Positions 7,979 to 15,494 are shown, counted from the stretch's first letter. The stretch is 44,059 nucleotides of DNA from Bacillota bacterium (GCA_023458755.1 JAEWYE010000024.1:1-44059); one strand, 5' to 3'. Notes: generated by a model from the sequence alone, not told the origin. Program-made: numbers and translations.

Positions 7979-9208
7979 TTATTTCATTTCCATGCCGAGG
8001 CTCTGACCGGAACGGTTCAGGCATTGATCCACCGTCATGCCGTTCTGCGGCTCCAGCATTCCATAGGATGTTTCAGCAACGCCGCGCTGCTCCAAAAGAT
8101 ACCGCCCGTAGTTATCCAGATTACAGAACAGGCTCAGTCCGTTATCGCCTGCCAAAGAAAGCATTCGCTGGATTTCCACTTTTGCGTACTCAGCGGGAGA
8201 GGCAGTATCAGTCAAAAGCTCAAATTCCTCCGTCATGGACGCAAGGGCGAGGGCTTCTTCCAAAGATATATCACCGGGAGCTTCCGCCAGCATTGCTTTG
8301 TAGGTCAGCAGATGGTTGTCCGTTTCAAGCTGCCGGAGCTGCTCTGCCAGCTCATTCACCAGACCATAGCAGTCACTCTCGGATGCATACAAAGCGTCGC
8401 TGATTTTTTCGGTGAGGCTTGGCGCTATGCAGTCCTCCGCCGAAAATGCACATTCCTCCGGGGAGGCCGCTCCGACAGCATCAACCGCCTGCAAAAGCGC
8501 CGCATCCCCGGCAGGGAGCTTGAGGAAGACAGCTGTATCATTGCCATAGGCGGGATCGTTAAAATGCCTCTTGGTTACTTGGAGAAGCACGGCATAATCC
8601 GGCTTGTCAAGGGTTCTGGTATCGCCGCTGTGATATTCGGAGGCAATCTCGCCGTTCTGCACTACATAGCCATGGGGCGTGAACACGCCGCCCTCACCCT
8701 CGCGCATCTCTCTGCCGATTTTGGCGAAGTCCAGATATTCGTAGACTTCATCCGATACCTTTTCCAGTGCCGGTACAAAGTCATTATCCGCATAAAATTT
8801 GCCGAGAGACGGATCGTCATGAGCTTCATAGGCAATCTGGCAATGCTCGGTGCTGTGTGTCATATTGATGAGCCGTTCCACTGAAATGGGAGCGTATTGG
8901 GTCTGGACGGCATCCATCATCACCATGCCCTCGAAGCAGTCCAGTTCCCATGCACTTAGTGAAGACAGCCGCTGGGCGAGGTGGTTCAGCTCATACAGAT
9001 TGATATCGGGGGCGATAAACTGCGGCAGATAGTCCAGCTTGCAGCTTAAAACCTCCGCGGAATAGACGGTATCTCCGGTAATTCTTGCTTTTTCCAACGC
9101 ATCCGCCAGCTCATAGGGTGTGGCGGGGAGTGCGATTTGTGCCGACGGATTTACACCGGAAGGGTTCCACCGGCTGAGTTCTACTTCAAAGATTTTTCCT
9201 TTATCCAA
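7979..9208 (-). CDS. ArdA-like antirestriction protein
   Basis: A 409-residue acidic protein. The first about 60 residues (IALPATPYELADALEKARI) match the layout of clostridial ArdA-like proteins. The composition is strongly acidic, as in DNA-mimic antirestriction proteins that block type I restriction enzymes. The remainder (for example YEYLDFAKIGREMREGEGG near 160-180) fits the same family of large ICE proteins. I am sure of the mobile-element family but less of true ArdA activity. The start is TTG at 9208, 8 bases after GGAGG and overlapping the stop of the upstream LPD28-like gene by 8 bases, so translation is coupled. Confidence 0.6.
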   Translation of the reverse strand: MDKGKIFEVELSRWNPSGVNPSAQIALPATPYELADALEKARITGDTVYSAEVLSCKLDYLPQFIAPDINLYELNHLAQRLSSLSAWELDCFEGMVMMDAVQTQYAPISVERLINMTHSTEHCQIAYEAHDDPSLGKFYADNDFVPALEKVSDEVYEYLDFAKIGREMREGEGGVFTPHGYVVQNGEIASEYHSGDTRTLDKPDYAVLLQVTKRHFNDPAYGNDTAVFLKLPAGDAALLQAVDAVGAASPEECAFSAEDCIAPSLTEKISDALYASESDCYGLVNELAEQLRQLETDNHLLTYKAMLAEAPGDISLEEALALASMTEEFELLTDTASPAEYAKVEIQRMLSLAGDNGLSLFCNLDNYGRYLLEQRGVAETSYGMLEPQNGMTVDQCLNRSGQSLGMEMK

Positions 9209-9581
9209 GTGTCATTCCTCCCATCTTCATGCCTGACTCATCATGATTGGATAATTCGGATGCGAGAGTGATTTTGTGCTCCTCACAGAAGTCCGAGAGA
9301 GTCAGGGACTCACCGAGAAAATTGATGTTGTCCCGCAGCCTGCGGAAGCCCTCCTTGGGGATGGTGACCGGCTCCGGTGTCAAAACGGCTCCTGTGTGGT
9401 TGACGGTAACCTGATTTTCTATGGTCACCGGCCTGCCTGGATCATAGTCGGAGCCGCGCAAATCGTAGCAGTAAAAGCCTTCCGGCACCGTGGTTCGGTC
9501 GATGCGGGAATTGGTGAAAAGTGCTGGCTTTCCAAACAGTTCTATGTGTTCATATTCTTCTTCTCTGGCGTTAACGCTCAT
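9201..9581 (-). CDS. LPD28-like accessory protein
   Basis: A 126-residue protein. Residues about 8-75 (YEHIELFGKPALFTNSRIDR, VPEGFYCYDLRGSDYDPG) match the LPD28 (large polyvalent protein-associated) pattern. The C-terminal part has VTIPKEGFRRLRDNINFLGE. Such domains accompany polyvalent and DNA-handling proteins of conjugative elements; no activity is established that I know of. The ATG at 9581 follows GGGAGG with 7-base spacing. An upstream in-frame start would extend it into the neighbouring gene and is rejected. Confidence 0.65.
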   Translation of the reverse strand: MSVNAREEEYEHIELFGKPALFTNSRIDRTTVPEGFYCYDLRGSDYDPGRPVTIENQVTVNHTGAVLTPEPVTIPKEGFRRLRDNINFLGESLTLSDFCEEHKITLASELSNHDESGMKMGGMTLG

Positions 9582-9613
9582 TTGAATACCTCCCTGTAAA
9601 TATTGGTTTGTGA

Positions 9614-10225
9614 TTACACAAAAACAGCTCCGTCGCACCACTTTTTCATGGCGTTGTACAGCAGAAGTACCTTGGTTTGATCCGATACATCCTGCCATAC
9701 AGCCGGTTTGAACTGCCGGAGTCCGTATTGGCGTTCTCCCTCAAAATATGCAAGGATTCCGATGTGGTCGGGGATCTCCCCGGCGATTCTGGCGGCAAGG
9801 GCTTTGGGCACGCAGTAGTAATTTTCATTTCCATGAAAGTTATGGCCGTTCCCGCTTTTGAAATCCTGATAGGTTATCTTGACTTCAAAACAGGTGACCA
9901 TCATCCCAATTCGCCAGTTATGGCGCCGCAGGACGCAGCCATGGCATTTCTGTGCATTCTTATCTGTACTGCCGTCCCGAAAGCATCTGCCGGGTTCGTG
10001 CCGATGCGCTGTCAAGCACGGTTCCTTTTCGGAAAAACGTTCCGCATCCAGAAGCCTGCAGAGGTATTCCTCATCCTCGTAATAGTCCTCAAACCGGATG
10101 CTGTCTACAATCCCTGACGGCGTCCATACCTCATCCGCCCACCGGATGGTTCGCTTTTCGGTATGCAGCCTTGGGAGGTAATGATGGGTCAGTGCCTTAA
10201 TCCGTTTTGTTAAATCGGTTTCCAT
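9614..10225 (-). CDS. PD-(D/E)XK nuclease-like protein (MmcB-like)
   Basis: A 203-residue protein. Near residue 113 it has CFEVKITYQDF (Glu-x-Lys), followed by GHNFHGNENYYCVP and IPDHIGILAYF. Upstream, PSGIVDSIRFEDYY supplies a possible active-site Asp. This order (Asp, then ExK) fits the PD-(D/E)XK fold and resembles MmcB-like DNA-repair-associated proteins found in ICE operons. A Cys4-type cluster (CLTAHRHEPGRC and CHGC) lies between. If active it would cut DNA, perhaps in element processing. It starts 4 bases after the stop of the small upstream gene. Confidence 0.65.
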   Translation of the reverse strand: METDLTKRIKALTHHYLPRLHTEKRTIRWADEVWTPSGIVDSIRFEDYYEDEEYLCRLLDAERFSEKEPCLTAHRHEPGRCFRDGSTDKNAQKCHGCVLRRHNWRIGMMVTCFEVKITYQDFKSGNGHNFHGNENYYCVPKALAARIAGEIPDHIGILAYFEGERQYGLRQFKPAVWQDVSDQTKVLLLYNAMKKWCDGAVFV

Positions 10226-10228
10226 GTT

Positions 10229-10453
10229 TCATTTTGCACCTTCCTTTCTTCGCTTTGCAATTTTCTGCATATCGGTTCTGAGGCAATCTCCCTCCGAGCT
10301 ATAGCAGAAGAAACCGTGGGAAGGGTACGGGCAGCTGCCGCAGCTTTGGAATGGGCCGCGTGGCCGTTCAGCCGATGGTATTTTGCCTACGGTGACGAGA
10401 TTGTTTGAATCGTAGCAGGCGGTTTGTTTATTTCTTTTATAATGTACCAGCAT
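10229..10453 (-). CDS. Small Cys-containing protein, first gene of the left operon
   Basis: A 74-residue protein: LVHYKRNKQTACYDSNNLVT, then CGSCPYPSHGFFCYSSEGDC with four cysteines that could bind zinc. It is of a kind seen at the head of clostridial CTn accessory operons, but I know no function. I chose the ATG at 10453, which follows GGAAAAGTT; the longer in-frame start at 10528 would run through a strong hairpin and T-tract. It lies 4 bases before the PD-(D/E)XK-like gene. Confidence 0.6.
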   Translation of the reverse strand: MLVHYKRNKQTACYDSNNLVTVGKIPSAERPRGPFQSCGSCPYPSHGFFCYSSEGDCLRTDMQKIAKRRKEGAK

Positions 10454-10470
10454 AACTTTTCCTTTCCAGA

Positions 10471-10523
10471 AAACAAAAAAGGCCGGAGAATGAAAGTGCG
10501 TTTCCGCACTCCGATTCTCCGGC
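10471..10523 (-). terminator. Leader hairpin with T-tract (terminator or attenuator)
   Basis: On the minus strand a two-part stem forms: GCCGGAGAAT (10514-10523) with ATTCTCCGGC (10482-10491), enclosing AGTGCG/CGCACT with a 3-base loop. It runs straight into TTTTTTGTTT. This is a classic intrinsic terminator, and it sits about 20 bases upstream of the first gene of the left operon. It could end an upstream transcript or act as an attenuator. Confidence 0.7.
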
Positions 10524-10561
10524 TTCAATGATTGTTCTCTTATTTTAGTGATTGAGTATAT

Positions 10562-10620
10562 AAAAAAGGGCGCTAACTTTATCGGCTTTCAATCAGCCTT
10601 AAAAATTAGCGCCCTTTTTA
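10562..10620. terminator. Bidirectional terminator-like inverted repeat
   Basis: Arms AAAAAGGGCGCTAA (10563-10576) and its exact complement (10606-10619) flank a 29-base loop. A-run and T-run lie at the outer ends, so it could terminate in both directions. The arms also contain an AAAAAGGGCGC motif repeated nearby. Confidence 0.55.
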
Positions 10621-10652
10621 GTTTCAGCTTGTTCATTTTGATTGTATTTTGA

Positions 10653-10697
10653 GTAGTGCCCTTTTTCATTTCACTCTGTATTAAAAAGGGCGCCACT
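10653..10697. repeat. Imperfect inverted repeat of the AAAAAGGGCRC motif
   Basis: TAGTGCCCTTTTT (10654-10666) and AAAAAGGGCGCCACT (10683-10697) form a second, less perfect copy of the inverted repeat at 10562-10620. Together there are four copies of AAAAAGGGCRCYA in alternating orientation within 135 bases beside the att-like tRNA fragment. Confidence 0.5.
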
Positions 10698-10766
10698 CAT
10701 GAATGTTTTTACTTGTAGGTTTGAGTCCTGTCTGAGTGAAGCTTTTACCCTAATAAATCTACAAGA

Positions 10767-10799
10767 AAAGGGCTTCCACTTTTCTTCGTGGAAGCCCTC
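10767..10799. terminator. GC-rich hairpin near the element boundary
   Basis: AGGGCTTCCAC pairs with GTGGAAGCCCT around a TTTTCTTC loop. It lies between the left operon and the tRNA fragment, so it probably blocks read-through between the two elements. No long T-run follows on the plus strand, so termination is uncertain. Confidence 0.45.
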
Positions 10800-10855
10800 G
10801 AAAGGCTTGGATTTACTGGCTTTTTAAGCAATAAATCTTTTTTGCCTTTTGTTTT

Positions 10856-10905
10856 TGGTGCGCCCGGAGGGATTCGAACCCGCGACCTTTTGATTCGTAG
10901 TCAAG
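10856..10905 (-). other. tRNA-Arg(ACG) 3' fragment, probable attachment site (att)
   Basis: Read on the minus strand this is the 3' part of a tRNA: anticodon loop CTACGAA (anticodon ACG, plus coordinates 10892-10898), variable region, T-loop TTCGAAT, acceptor strand CGGGCGC and the encoded ACCA end. No D-arm or 5' acceptor strand (expected to start GCGCCCG) follows in the next 60 bases, so it is not a functional tRNA gene. One T-stem pair is mismatched, as expected in an unselected remnant. Elements with tyrosine recombinases often leave such a copied tRNA 3' end. The tRNA polarity implies that the intact gene lies to the right, beyond the window. Confidence 0.7.
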
Positions 10906-10941
10906 CTTTAGCCTGACCCATTATTCTAAATATATTGTTAT

Positions 10942-10975
10942 AAAAGGGCTGACGGTTTGTTAGTCCCTTTTTTAT
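10942..10975 (+). terminator. Intrinsic terminator at the left edge of the right element
   Basis: AAAGGGCTGAC pairs with GTTAGTCCCTTT (one bulged T) around a short loop, followed by TTTTTTATA. It would stop plus-strand transcription before the first gene of the right element. From 10530 to 11018 I see no gene, only hairpins and the tRNA fragment. Confidence 0.6.
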
Positions 10976-10983
10976 ACACTTTT

Positions 10984-11004
10984 ACTCGGACAAAATGTCC
11001 GACT
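10984..11004. repeat. Palindrome family A, copy 1
   Basis: Core TCGGACA-AAA-TGTCCGA at 10986-11002, outer pair mismatched. It lies just upstream of AAAGGAG for the small gene at 11025. See the finding on family A. Confidence 0.85.
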
Positions 11005-11024
11005 TATGAAAGGAGCGTATGTCA

Positions 11025-11087
11025 ATGACCATAAAGATCAATCATCTTGTGACAAATTACTGTCCGCATTGCAAACTCAACAAATAA
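11025..11087 (+). CDS. Tiny Cys-x-x-Cys peptide
   Basis: A 20-residue peptide (MTIKINHLVTNYCPHCKLNK) directly behind AAAGGAG with 9-base spacing; an in-frame ATG 6 bases earlier has too short a spacing. It carries one CPHC knuckle. It lies 20 bases before the next gene's ATG, so it may be a leader peptide or a genuine small protein. Nothing more can be said from sequence. Confidence 0.35.
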   Translation: MTIKINHLVTNYCPHCKLNK

Positions 11088-11107
11088 GAAAAAGGAGTGT
11101 ATGAATT

Positions 11108-12016
11108 ATGAAACGGTTTACAATTTCCAGCGCACGTGATCTTATCAAGCGAGAACTCGGCATTAGCGCTGCAGCTCTTACCGCACCAGATGATATGAAC
11201 CAAAATTCTGATTATCCCTGGTATGAGATGCATTTTGGCAACCTGCGTATTGAAGTGAATACAGATGATATCAGACAAGGCAAATTTACTGACAAAATGA
11301 TAGCACTAAGAGTTACACATGAAAACAGTAATAAAGAAACAACAGAATATTTTTACGGCGATACCCTAGAGTATGCATCGCCATATACGGAATGGAAAAA
11401 TCGAGAGATATATTGTGAAACTATGGAGCATCCGGAAAACGATACCGCATTACGCCGTCTGAAACGCGAAGCTCAGGATGACGGTTGGAACCATTTTCAT
11501 GTACAGACGATAATACAAGAAGGCAAATCAGAGGTTAACAACAGCAACAATCTCCACTCAGATGCAATATTAGAAAAAGCAGCCTTTGAGAACTTTGAAG
11601 GAAAGCTGCTGCAGGGACATGACTTATTCAATATACGTGTCTTTGACCATCGCGGGAATTACATTCCTGAATCAGAAGTTTATCCAATAGACGAAACGCA
11701 ATTGGACTGGTGGATAAAAGAAGTAACTCATGGTGTCAATAATAACCCCGATAAAACAGCCGGTTTTTCCGTGTTCCAATGGGATCGAAAAGATGGTACA
11801 TGGATGGCTTATCAACCAGACGGTGAAAACCAATTGCGCTACGATACCGGTAGGCGATCTGATGGAACAGTACATGAAGAGTGTATACAACAGATTCCTG
11901 CAATGATCTTTGCCCAGTTACCTGAGAAAGAACACACACCATTTAATGATTTACTCATTCAATCCTCTAAATCCAAATCAAGAAAACAATCAAAACACAA
12001 TGAGCCTGAAAGGTAA
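11108..12016 (+). CDS. Unrecognised accessory protein, first large gene of the right element
   Basis: A 302-residue soluble protein I do not recognise. The N-terminal half includes YPWYEMHFGNLRIEVNTDDI. The second half holds NYIPESEVYPIDETQLDWW and FSVFQWDRKDGTWMAYQPDG. The C-terminus is basic and low-complexity (SSKSKSRKQSKHNEPER), typical of nucleic-acid-associated tails. No signal peptide or membrane helix is visible. AAAGGAG lies 10 bases before the ATG. It is followed by the DUF3970-like and parAB genes on the same strand, so a maintenance role is possible, but that is only context. Confidence 0.65.
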   Translation: MKRFTISSARDLIKRELGISAAALTAPDDMNQNSDYPWYEMHFGNLRIEVNTDDIRQGKFTDKMIALRVTHENSNKETTEYFYGDTLEYASPYTEWKNREIYCETMEHPENDTALRRLKREAQDDGWNHFHVQTIIQEGKSEVNNSNNLHSDAILEKAAFENFEGKLLQGHDLFNIRVFDHRGNYIPESEVYPIDETQLDWWIKEVTHGVNNNPDKTAGFSVFQWDRKDGTWMAYQPDGENQLRYDTGRRSDGTVHEECIQQIPAMIFAQLPEKEHTPFNDLLIQSSKSKSRKQSKHNEPER

Positions 12017-12029
12017 TCGGTAAATTGCT

Positions 12030-12197
12030 ATGATTAAAATTAGAATAACCGGCTTACCGGGTGAAGTAGACAGCTTTCTGAGTTTTCTCAGAAAGTTATT
12101 TTTTGTTATGGACGAATCGAAGCCGTACAAGAACAGCAACAGCAAATATGTACGGAAATATGTTGATATTGAGAAACGAGGTAATGACAATGAGTAA
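12030..12197 (+). CDS. DUF3970-like small protein
   Basis: A 55-residue protein: MIKIRITGLPGEVDSFLSFL, then SKPYKNSNSKYVRKYVDIE. This is the usual pattern of small DUF3970 proteins that precede parA-type genes in clostridial elements. The TAA stop overlaps the start of parA by 8 bases, which suggests translational coupling. Function is unknown. It was too short for a length-filtered gene call and is recovered here from its family look and position. Confidence 0.65.
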   Translation: MIKIRITGLPGEVDSFLSFLRKLFFVMDESKPYKNSNSKYVRKYVDIEKRGNDNE

Positions 12198-12972
12198 AAT
12201 AATCGCAGTTGCTATAGAAAAGGGCGGCGTTGGAAAAACCACTACCGTATTAAATATTGGTGCAGGCTTGCAGAAAGTCGGACAAAATGTCCTACTTGTT
12301 GATTTAGATCAGCAGAACCATCTTTCCCGCTGGCTGGAATTTCAGCCTGATGGACGGCCAACAATCAGCGAACTTATCTATCAAGAAGTATCGCATATTC
12401 ATTCCAATAATTATGTCGATTTTATACGCCACAATGAAAAAGAAAACCTAGATTACATTCCGGCCAATAAAATGCTGGGCGGTATTTATGCAATACTCGG
12501 AGCTGATGGAGAAAGCAATACCGTTTTTAGCCGCATTTTCCGTGATGATTTCTTTAAAAAGTATGATTACATTTTATTTGACTGCCCCACTGCTGTTGAC
12601 AATCTGCTTGTATCCAATGCGCTACAGTGCAGTGATAAGTTGCTTCTCCCGGTGCAAGCGGAGCTGCTGGCCTATGAGGGCGTCCCGGCAATGCTTCAAC
12701 GGCTTGTTGCAATTAAGCAGGCAAAAGACATCCGGCCGTACATACAAGGCATGTTGGTAACCATGTTCAATGCCAGGACAAATATGAGCAACGAAGTGTA
12801 TAGCACGCTCGAAGACAGTTATGGTAACCTGGTATTTAAAGAGCCTATCCCAATGCTGCAGGAAGCCAGAAACAGTACGGAAACACGTTCAAGTCTCGTC
12901 GGCCGCAAAAGCAGCAAAGTTGGCCAGGCTTATATGGCCGCTGTCCAGCAAATTATTGAAGGGGGTAAATAA
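12190..12972 (+). CDS. parA: ParA-family partition ATPase
   Basis: A 260-residue P-loop ATPase of the MinD/ParA superfamily. The deviant Walker A KGGVGKTT is at residues 11-18, LLVDLDQQNHLS (Walker A' region) near 37-48 and ILFDCPTAVDNLL (Walker B) near 121-133. Length fits small plasmid/ICE ParA proteins. With the ParB-domain protein beside it, it should segregate or stabilise the element while it is extrachromosomal. The ATG at 12190 has GAGG 8 bases upstream; longer in-frame starts lie inside the previous gene. The coding sequence contains a near-perfect copy of palindrome family A (12276-12296). Confidence 0.93.
   Translation: MSKIIAVAIEKGGVGKTTTVLNIGAGLQKVGQNVLLVDLDQQNHLSRWLEFQPDGRPTISELIYQEVSHIHSNNYVDFIRHNEKENLDYIPANKMLGGIYAILGADGESNTVFSRIFRDDFFKKYDYILFDCPTAVDNLLVSNALQCSDKLLLPVQAELLAYEGVPAMLQRLVAIKQAKDIRPYIQGMLVTMFNARTNMSNEVYSTLEDSYGNLVFKEPIPMLQEARNSTETRSSLVGRKSSKVGQAYMAAVQQIIEGGK
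12276..12296. repeat. Palindrome family A, copy 2 (inside parA)
   Basis: AGTCGGACA-AAA-TGTCCTACT inside the parA codons for KVGQNVLLV. One base per arm departs from perfect symmetry. It may be chance from codon use, or a functional site like parS, which often lies in or near parAB. Confidence 0.5.
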
Positions 12973-12974
12973 CT

Positions 12975-14606
12975 ATGGCAATTCCAGTTCAAAAACTCCC
13001 TTCGCTTGAGGAAGCATATGCTGGCACTCTATTCGGAGCTGCAGCACCTATAAATCCGGATGAAAAAAAGGTGGTTATGGTTGAGCCAAGTGAGCTGATC
13101 GAAATTGAAAATCAACCGTTTCACCCCTATCCCCCATACCGGTTGGCAGAGCTGGCCGAAGATATAAAAGAAAACGGACAGATTAACCCCTGCACCGTTC
13201 GACAGTTGAATGGAAAAAAGTTTATCCTAGCCGGCAGGAATCGAAAGAAAGCATGTGAGTTGGCTGGCTTAAAGGTAGCTTGCATTTTCATTGAATGTGA
13301 TGACGCCACCGCAAACCTTATTCTGGTTAACAGCAATTTGAATCAACGTCAAAAGCTGCTGCCAAGTGAATTGGCTTTTGCTTATAAACTGCAGAAAGAA
13401 AGTTACGAAGCAAAAGGGCAGAGAAAAAGCACTGCGGCCGTTGCCGAAGGAAATAATGAAAACGTTAAGAAAATTCAGCGTTATATCAAGCTCACCGATC
13501 TTATTCCGGATTTATTAAAAATGGTAGACGATGATCAGCTTCCGGTTATGGTTGGTTATGAGCTGTCCTACCTTTCCCCATCAAATATGGACAGTCTTTT
13601 TTCTTATCTGTGCGCTGATCCAAAGCAAGATGTTTCCGTTTCCCAAGCAAAAGAATTGCGGGATTCTGGTTCAGAAATAGAGTTTACGACCTTGTGGCTT
13701 AATGATTTTTTTGCAGGTAGGATATTACCGGAACAACCGAAAGACTTGAGTAGCCTAAAACGATTTTCCTACCGTGATAAAGTATTCTTCATTCAAGAGG
13801 ATAAAGAGAATCCGAAAAAATATGCCGCTTACTTTACTCTTGGTAACAGTGATGCTTTGCGCCTAGGAACAATTCCGGATGCATTTGATACACCTGCACA
13901 AGCTGAAAGCGCATTGATTGAATATGCAGCTATGCGCGGATATGTGGAAGTCGGTAAGGCGGACGTTCCGGAATCTGAACCGACTGCTGAGAATGACACA
14001 TCTGACGAAGATGATTATGACACATCTTTACCATTTAAACAGGAGCAGGAACCAGAATCCAAAACAACCGGGGCATCGGCTACTACAACACGCTTTGAAA
14101 GTGGCAATGAATATCAAATGGAACCGAAGTCGCTGATAGACAGGCAAGACAATCCAGGCAGCCCTCTGCAAACAAAAAACAATCCCAGCGTCAAGGAACC
14201 GACTTTTCCCCCTTCCGTTCCACCAACGGAGAATGCAGATGATAAATCCGAGCCACAGATGGACACACCATTCAATCAGCCTTTAGGTGTCAATAAACAG
14301 ATTTCAAAAGAACAAATCCTTGAGATGACAAATAATCAGATGCGCGATGAATTCCTTGATAGTTGGCCGGAATGGCCACTTTTGGTTGAAGTTCCCGAAA
14401 TACAATTAACCGTAAGGGAAATTGTGTTACCAGATTGCAAAAGAATAGTCAGCATGGAGTATAGCGAAAACGACACATCATATCGCGACTGCTATTTCCA
14501 ACTTCTTAATGCCAACGAAGGTATTAGTCCTATTAATGACATTAGTTGTGCGAATGTGCTAGAGCATCTTAAAAAGTTACGCATGGCATACACACAAATC
14601 AAATGA
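12975..14606 (+). CDS. ParB-domain partition protein
   Basis: A 543-residue protein. Residues about 30-135 are a ParB/Srx N-terminal domain: PFHPYPPYRLAELAEDIKEN, GQINPCTVRQLNGKKFILAG, RNRKKACELAGLKV and SNLNQRQKLLPSELAFAYKL. An HTH-like region follows (about 135-215). The rest is much longer than ordinary ParB: a charged, Pro/Gln/Ser-rich linker at about 330-440 and a C-terminal globular part that I do not recognise. It begins 2 bases after the parA stop. It should bind a centromere-like site and partner with ParA. Confidence 0.85.
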   Translation: MAIPVQKLPSLEEAYAGTLFGAAAPINPDEKKVVMVEPSELIEIENQPFHPYPPYRLAELAEDIKENGQINPCTVRQLNGKKFILAGRNRKKACELAGLKVACIFIECDDATANLILVNSNLNQRQKLLPSELAFAYKLQKESYEAKGQRKSTAAVAEGNNENVKKIQRYIKLTDLIPDLLKMVDDDQLPVMVGYELSYLSPSNMDSLFSYLCADPKQDVSVSQAKELRDSGSEIEFTTLWLNDFFAGRILPEQPKDLSSLKRFSYRDKVFFIQEDKENPKKYAAYFTLGNSDALRLGTIPDAFDTPAQAESALIEYAAMRGYVEVGKADVPESEPTAENDTSDEDDYDTSLPFKQEQEPESKTTGASATTTRFESGNEYQMEPKSLIDRQDNPGSPLQTKNNPSVKEPTFPPSVPPTENADDKSEPQMDTPFNQPLGVNKQISKEQILEMTNNQMRDEFLDSWPEWPLLVEVPEIQLTVREIVLPDCKRIVSMEYSENDTSYRDCYFQLLNANEGISPINDISCANVLEHLKKLRMAYTQIK

Positions 14607-14620
14607 GTGGTGTTATGAAA

Positions 14621-14649
14621 AGCAAGTCGGACATTTTGTCCGACTTGCT
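14621..14649. repeat. Palindrome family A, copy 3
   Basis: Arms AGCAAGTCGGACA and TGTCCGACTTGCT (13 bp) around TTT. It follows the parB stop and precedes the next RBS. The outer GCA/TGC pair differs from other copies but remains complementary. Confidence 0.9.
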
Positions 14650-14676
14650 CTTAATTGTTCATAAGAGGAAGATAAC

Positions 14677-14958
14677 ATGCAATATTTATTATTAATCATT
14701 TATGTGTTCATAATCATTGAGTGGAGATTATCATATGATCCATCCAAACATGGAAAGACCGGCTTCCGCAGAGGTCAGAAATATTATAGCGTCATGGCTC
14801 TAGTAAGTATAATCATTGGTGGCATCGGCGTAACACTTCGTCAAGCTATAAACATAACCCCTAGTTGGCTCTATTTTGCGTTTTCTATAGCATGTGGTAT
14901 TGCTGTGTTTACCGGAGTGTATTATGTTTATAAAATGATAACTACAGAAATGCCCTAA
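14677..14958 (+). CDS. Small integral membrane protein
   Basis: A 93-residue protein with three predicted membrane helices, at about residues 1-17, 38-57 and 66-86, joined by a short basic loop (YDPSKHGKTGFRRGQKYYSV). AGAGGA precedes the ATG. I do not recognise a family. It is bracketed by a family A palindrome upstream and a family B palindrome downstream, so it looks like a single-gene cassette. Confidence 0.6.
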   Translation: MQYLLLIIYVFIIIEWRLSYDPSKHGKTGFRRGQKYYSVMALVSIIIGGIGVTLRQAINITPSWLYFAFSIACGIAVFTGVYYVYKMITTEMP

Positions 14959-14993
14959 AAATGGATCCTCGATTTTATTCATAAATTAGGTAT

Positions 14994-15016
14994 AGGTAAT
15001 CCGAATCGGATTACCT
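14994..15016. repeat. Palindrome family B, variant copy 1
   Basis: AGGTAATCCGA-A-TCGGATTACCT. Compared with other B copies G-to-A and C-to-T changes occur on both arms, so the pairing is preserved. It follows the membrane-protein gene. A run TTTTTTAT lies 6 bases downstream, which is terminator-like. Confidence 0.85.
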
Positions 15017-15067
15017 TCATTTTTTATAATGAAGCTTATATGATGGAAGCTAACGCCTCCTATTTAT

Positions 15068-15092
15068 AAGGTAGACTGAAATAGTCTACCTT
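15068..15092. repeat. Palindrome related to family B
   Basis: Arms AAGGTAGACT and AGTCTACCTT around GAAAT. The outer AGGTAG/CTACCT is that of family B and the inner pairs are changed on both arms. It lies 30 bases upstream of the replication-initiator-like gene. Confidence 0.75.
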
Positions 15093-15122
15093 AACGACGA
15101 TTATGAGTAAGGAGTAAAAAAG

Positions 15123-15494
15123 ATGGCAGAAAACCAAAACGGTAAATTCCGTCACCGGAAAGTCAAATTCGCTCAAATATCCAATTCCGCTTTACAGGAT
15201 GCAAGACTTTCACTAAAAGCAAAAGGCCTGTATTCACTTATCCAGAGTTACATCACCATGCCAAATTATGATCTTTATAAATGGTCTTTGATAAAACAAT
15301 GTCGCGAGGGTGAAAAAGCATTCAACACTGCATGGAAAGAGTTAAAAGACGCCGGATATTTAAAACAATATCGTATGCCAAGCGGGAAAAACGATACTTT
15401 TGAATATGAGTATGAACTGTTGGACGAAGCGGATGAAAACACGCCCTCTCTTTTCGCATACCCCCCAAAAGGGGGTATATGCCAATTCGCATAA
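15123..15494 (+). CDS. Replication-initiator-like protein, N-terminal part (frame broken)
   Basis: A 123-residue product with the winged-helix start of the RepA_N/replisome-organiser type: FRHRKVKFAQISNSALQDAR, LSLKAKGLYSLIQSYITMPN, and AWKELKDAGYLKQYRMPSG. The reading frame then ends at TAA just after a run CCCCCCAAAAGGGGG. The C-terminal domain expected in intact relatives is present in another frame (up to 15963). A ribosome or mutation would have to skip one base. It follows a GGAG-bearing leader. Either it is a frameshift mutant or expression depends on slippage; the initiator function is from family resemblance. Confidence 0.7.
   Translation: MAENQNGKFRHRKVKFAQISNSALQDARLSLKAKGLYSLIQSYITMPNYDLYKWSLIKQCREGEKAFNTAWKELKDAGYLKQYRMPSGKNDTFEYEYELLDEADENTPSLFAYPPKGGICQFA

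Noticed and set aside
6309..10225. A full restriction-modification system (methylase plus PD-(D/E)XK nuclease)
   Set aside because: The two genes are separated by four others and the nuclease-like protein resembles MmcB-type accessory proteins more than a restriction enzyme.
10856..10940. A complete tRNA-Arg gene
   Set aside because: No D-arm or 5' acceptor strand is present upstream of the anticodon arm on the minus strand.
11025..11087. Relaxase or integrase gene near the att-like site
   Set aside because: Only a 20-residue peptide is present; no recombinase or relaxase motif was found anywhere in the window.
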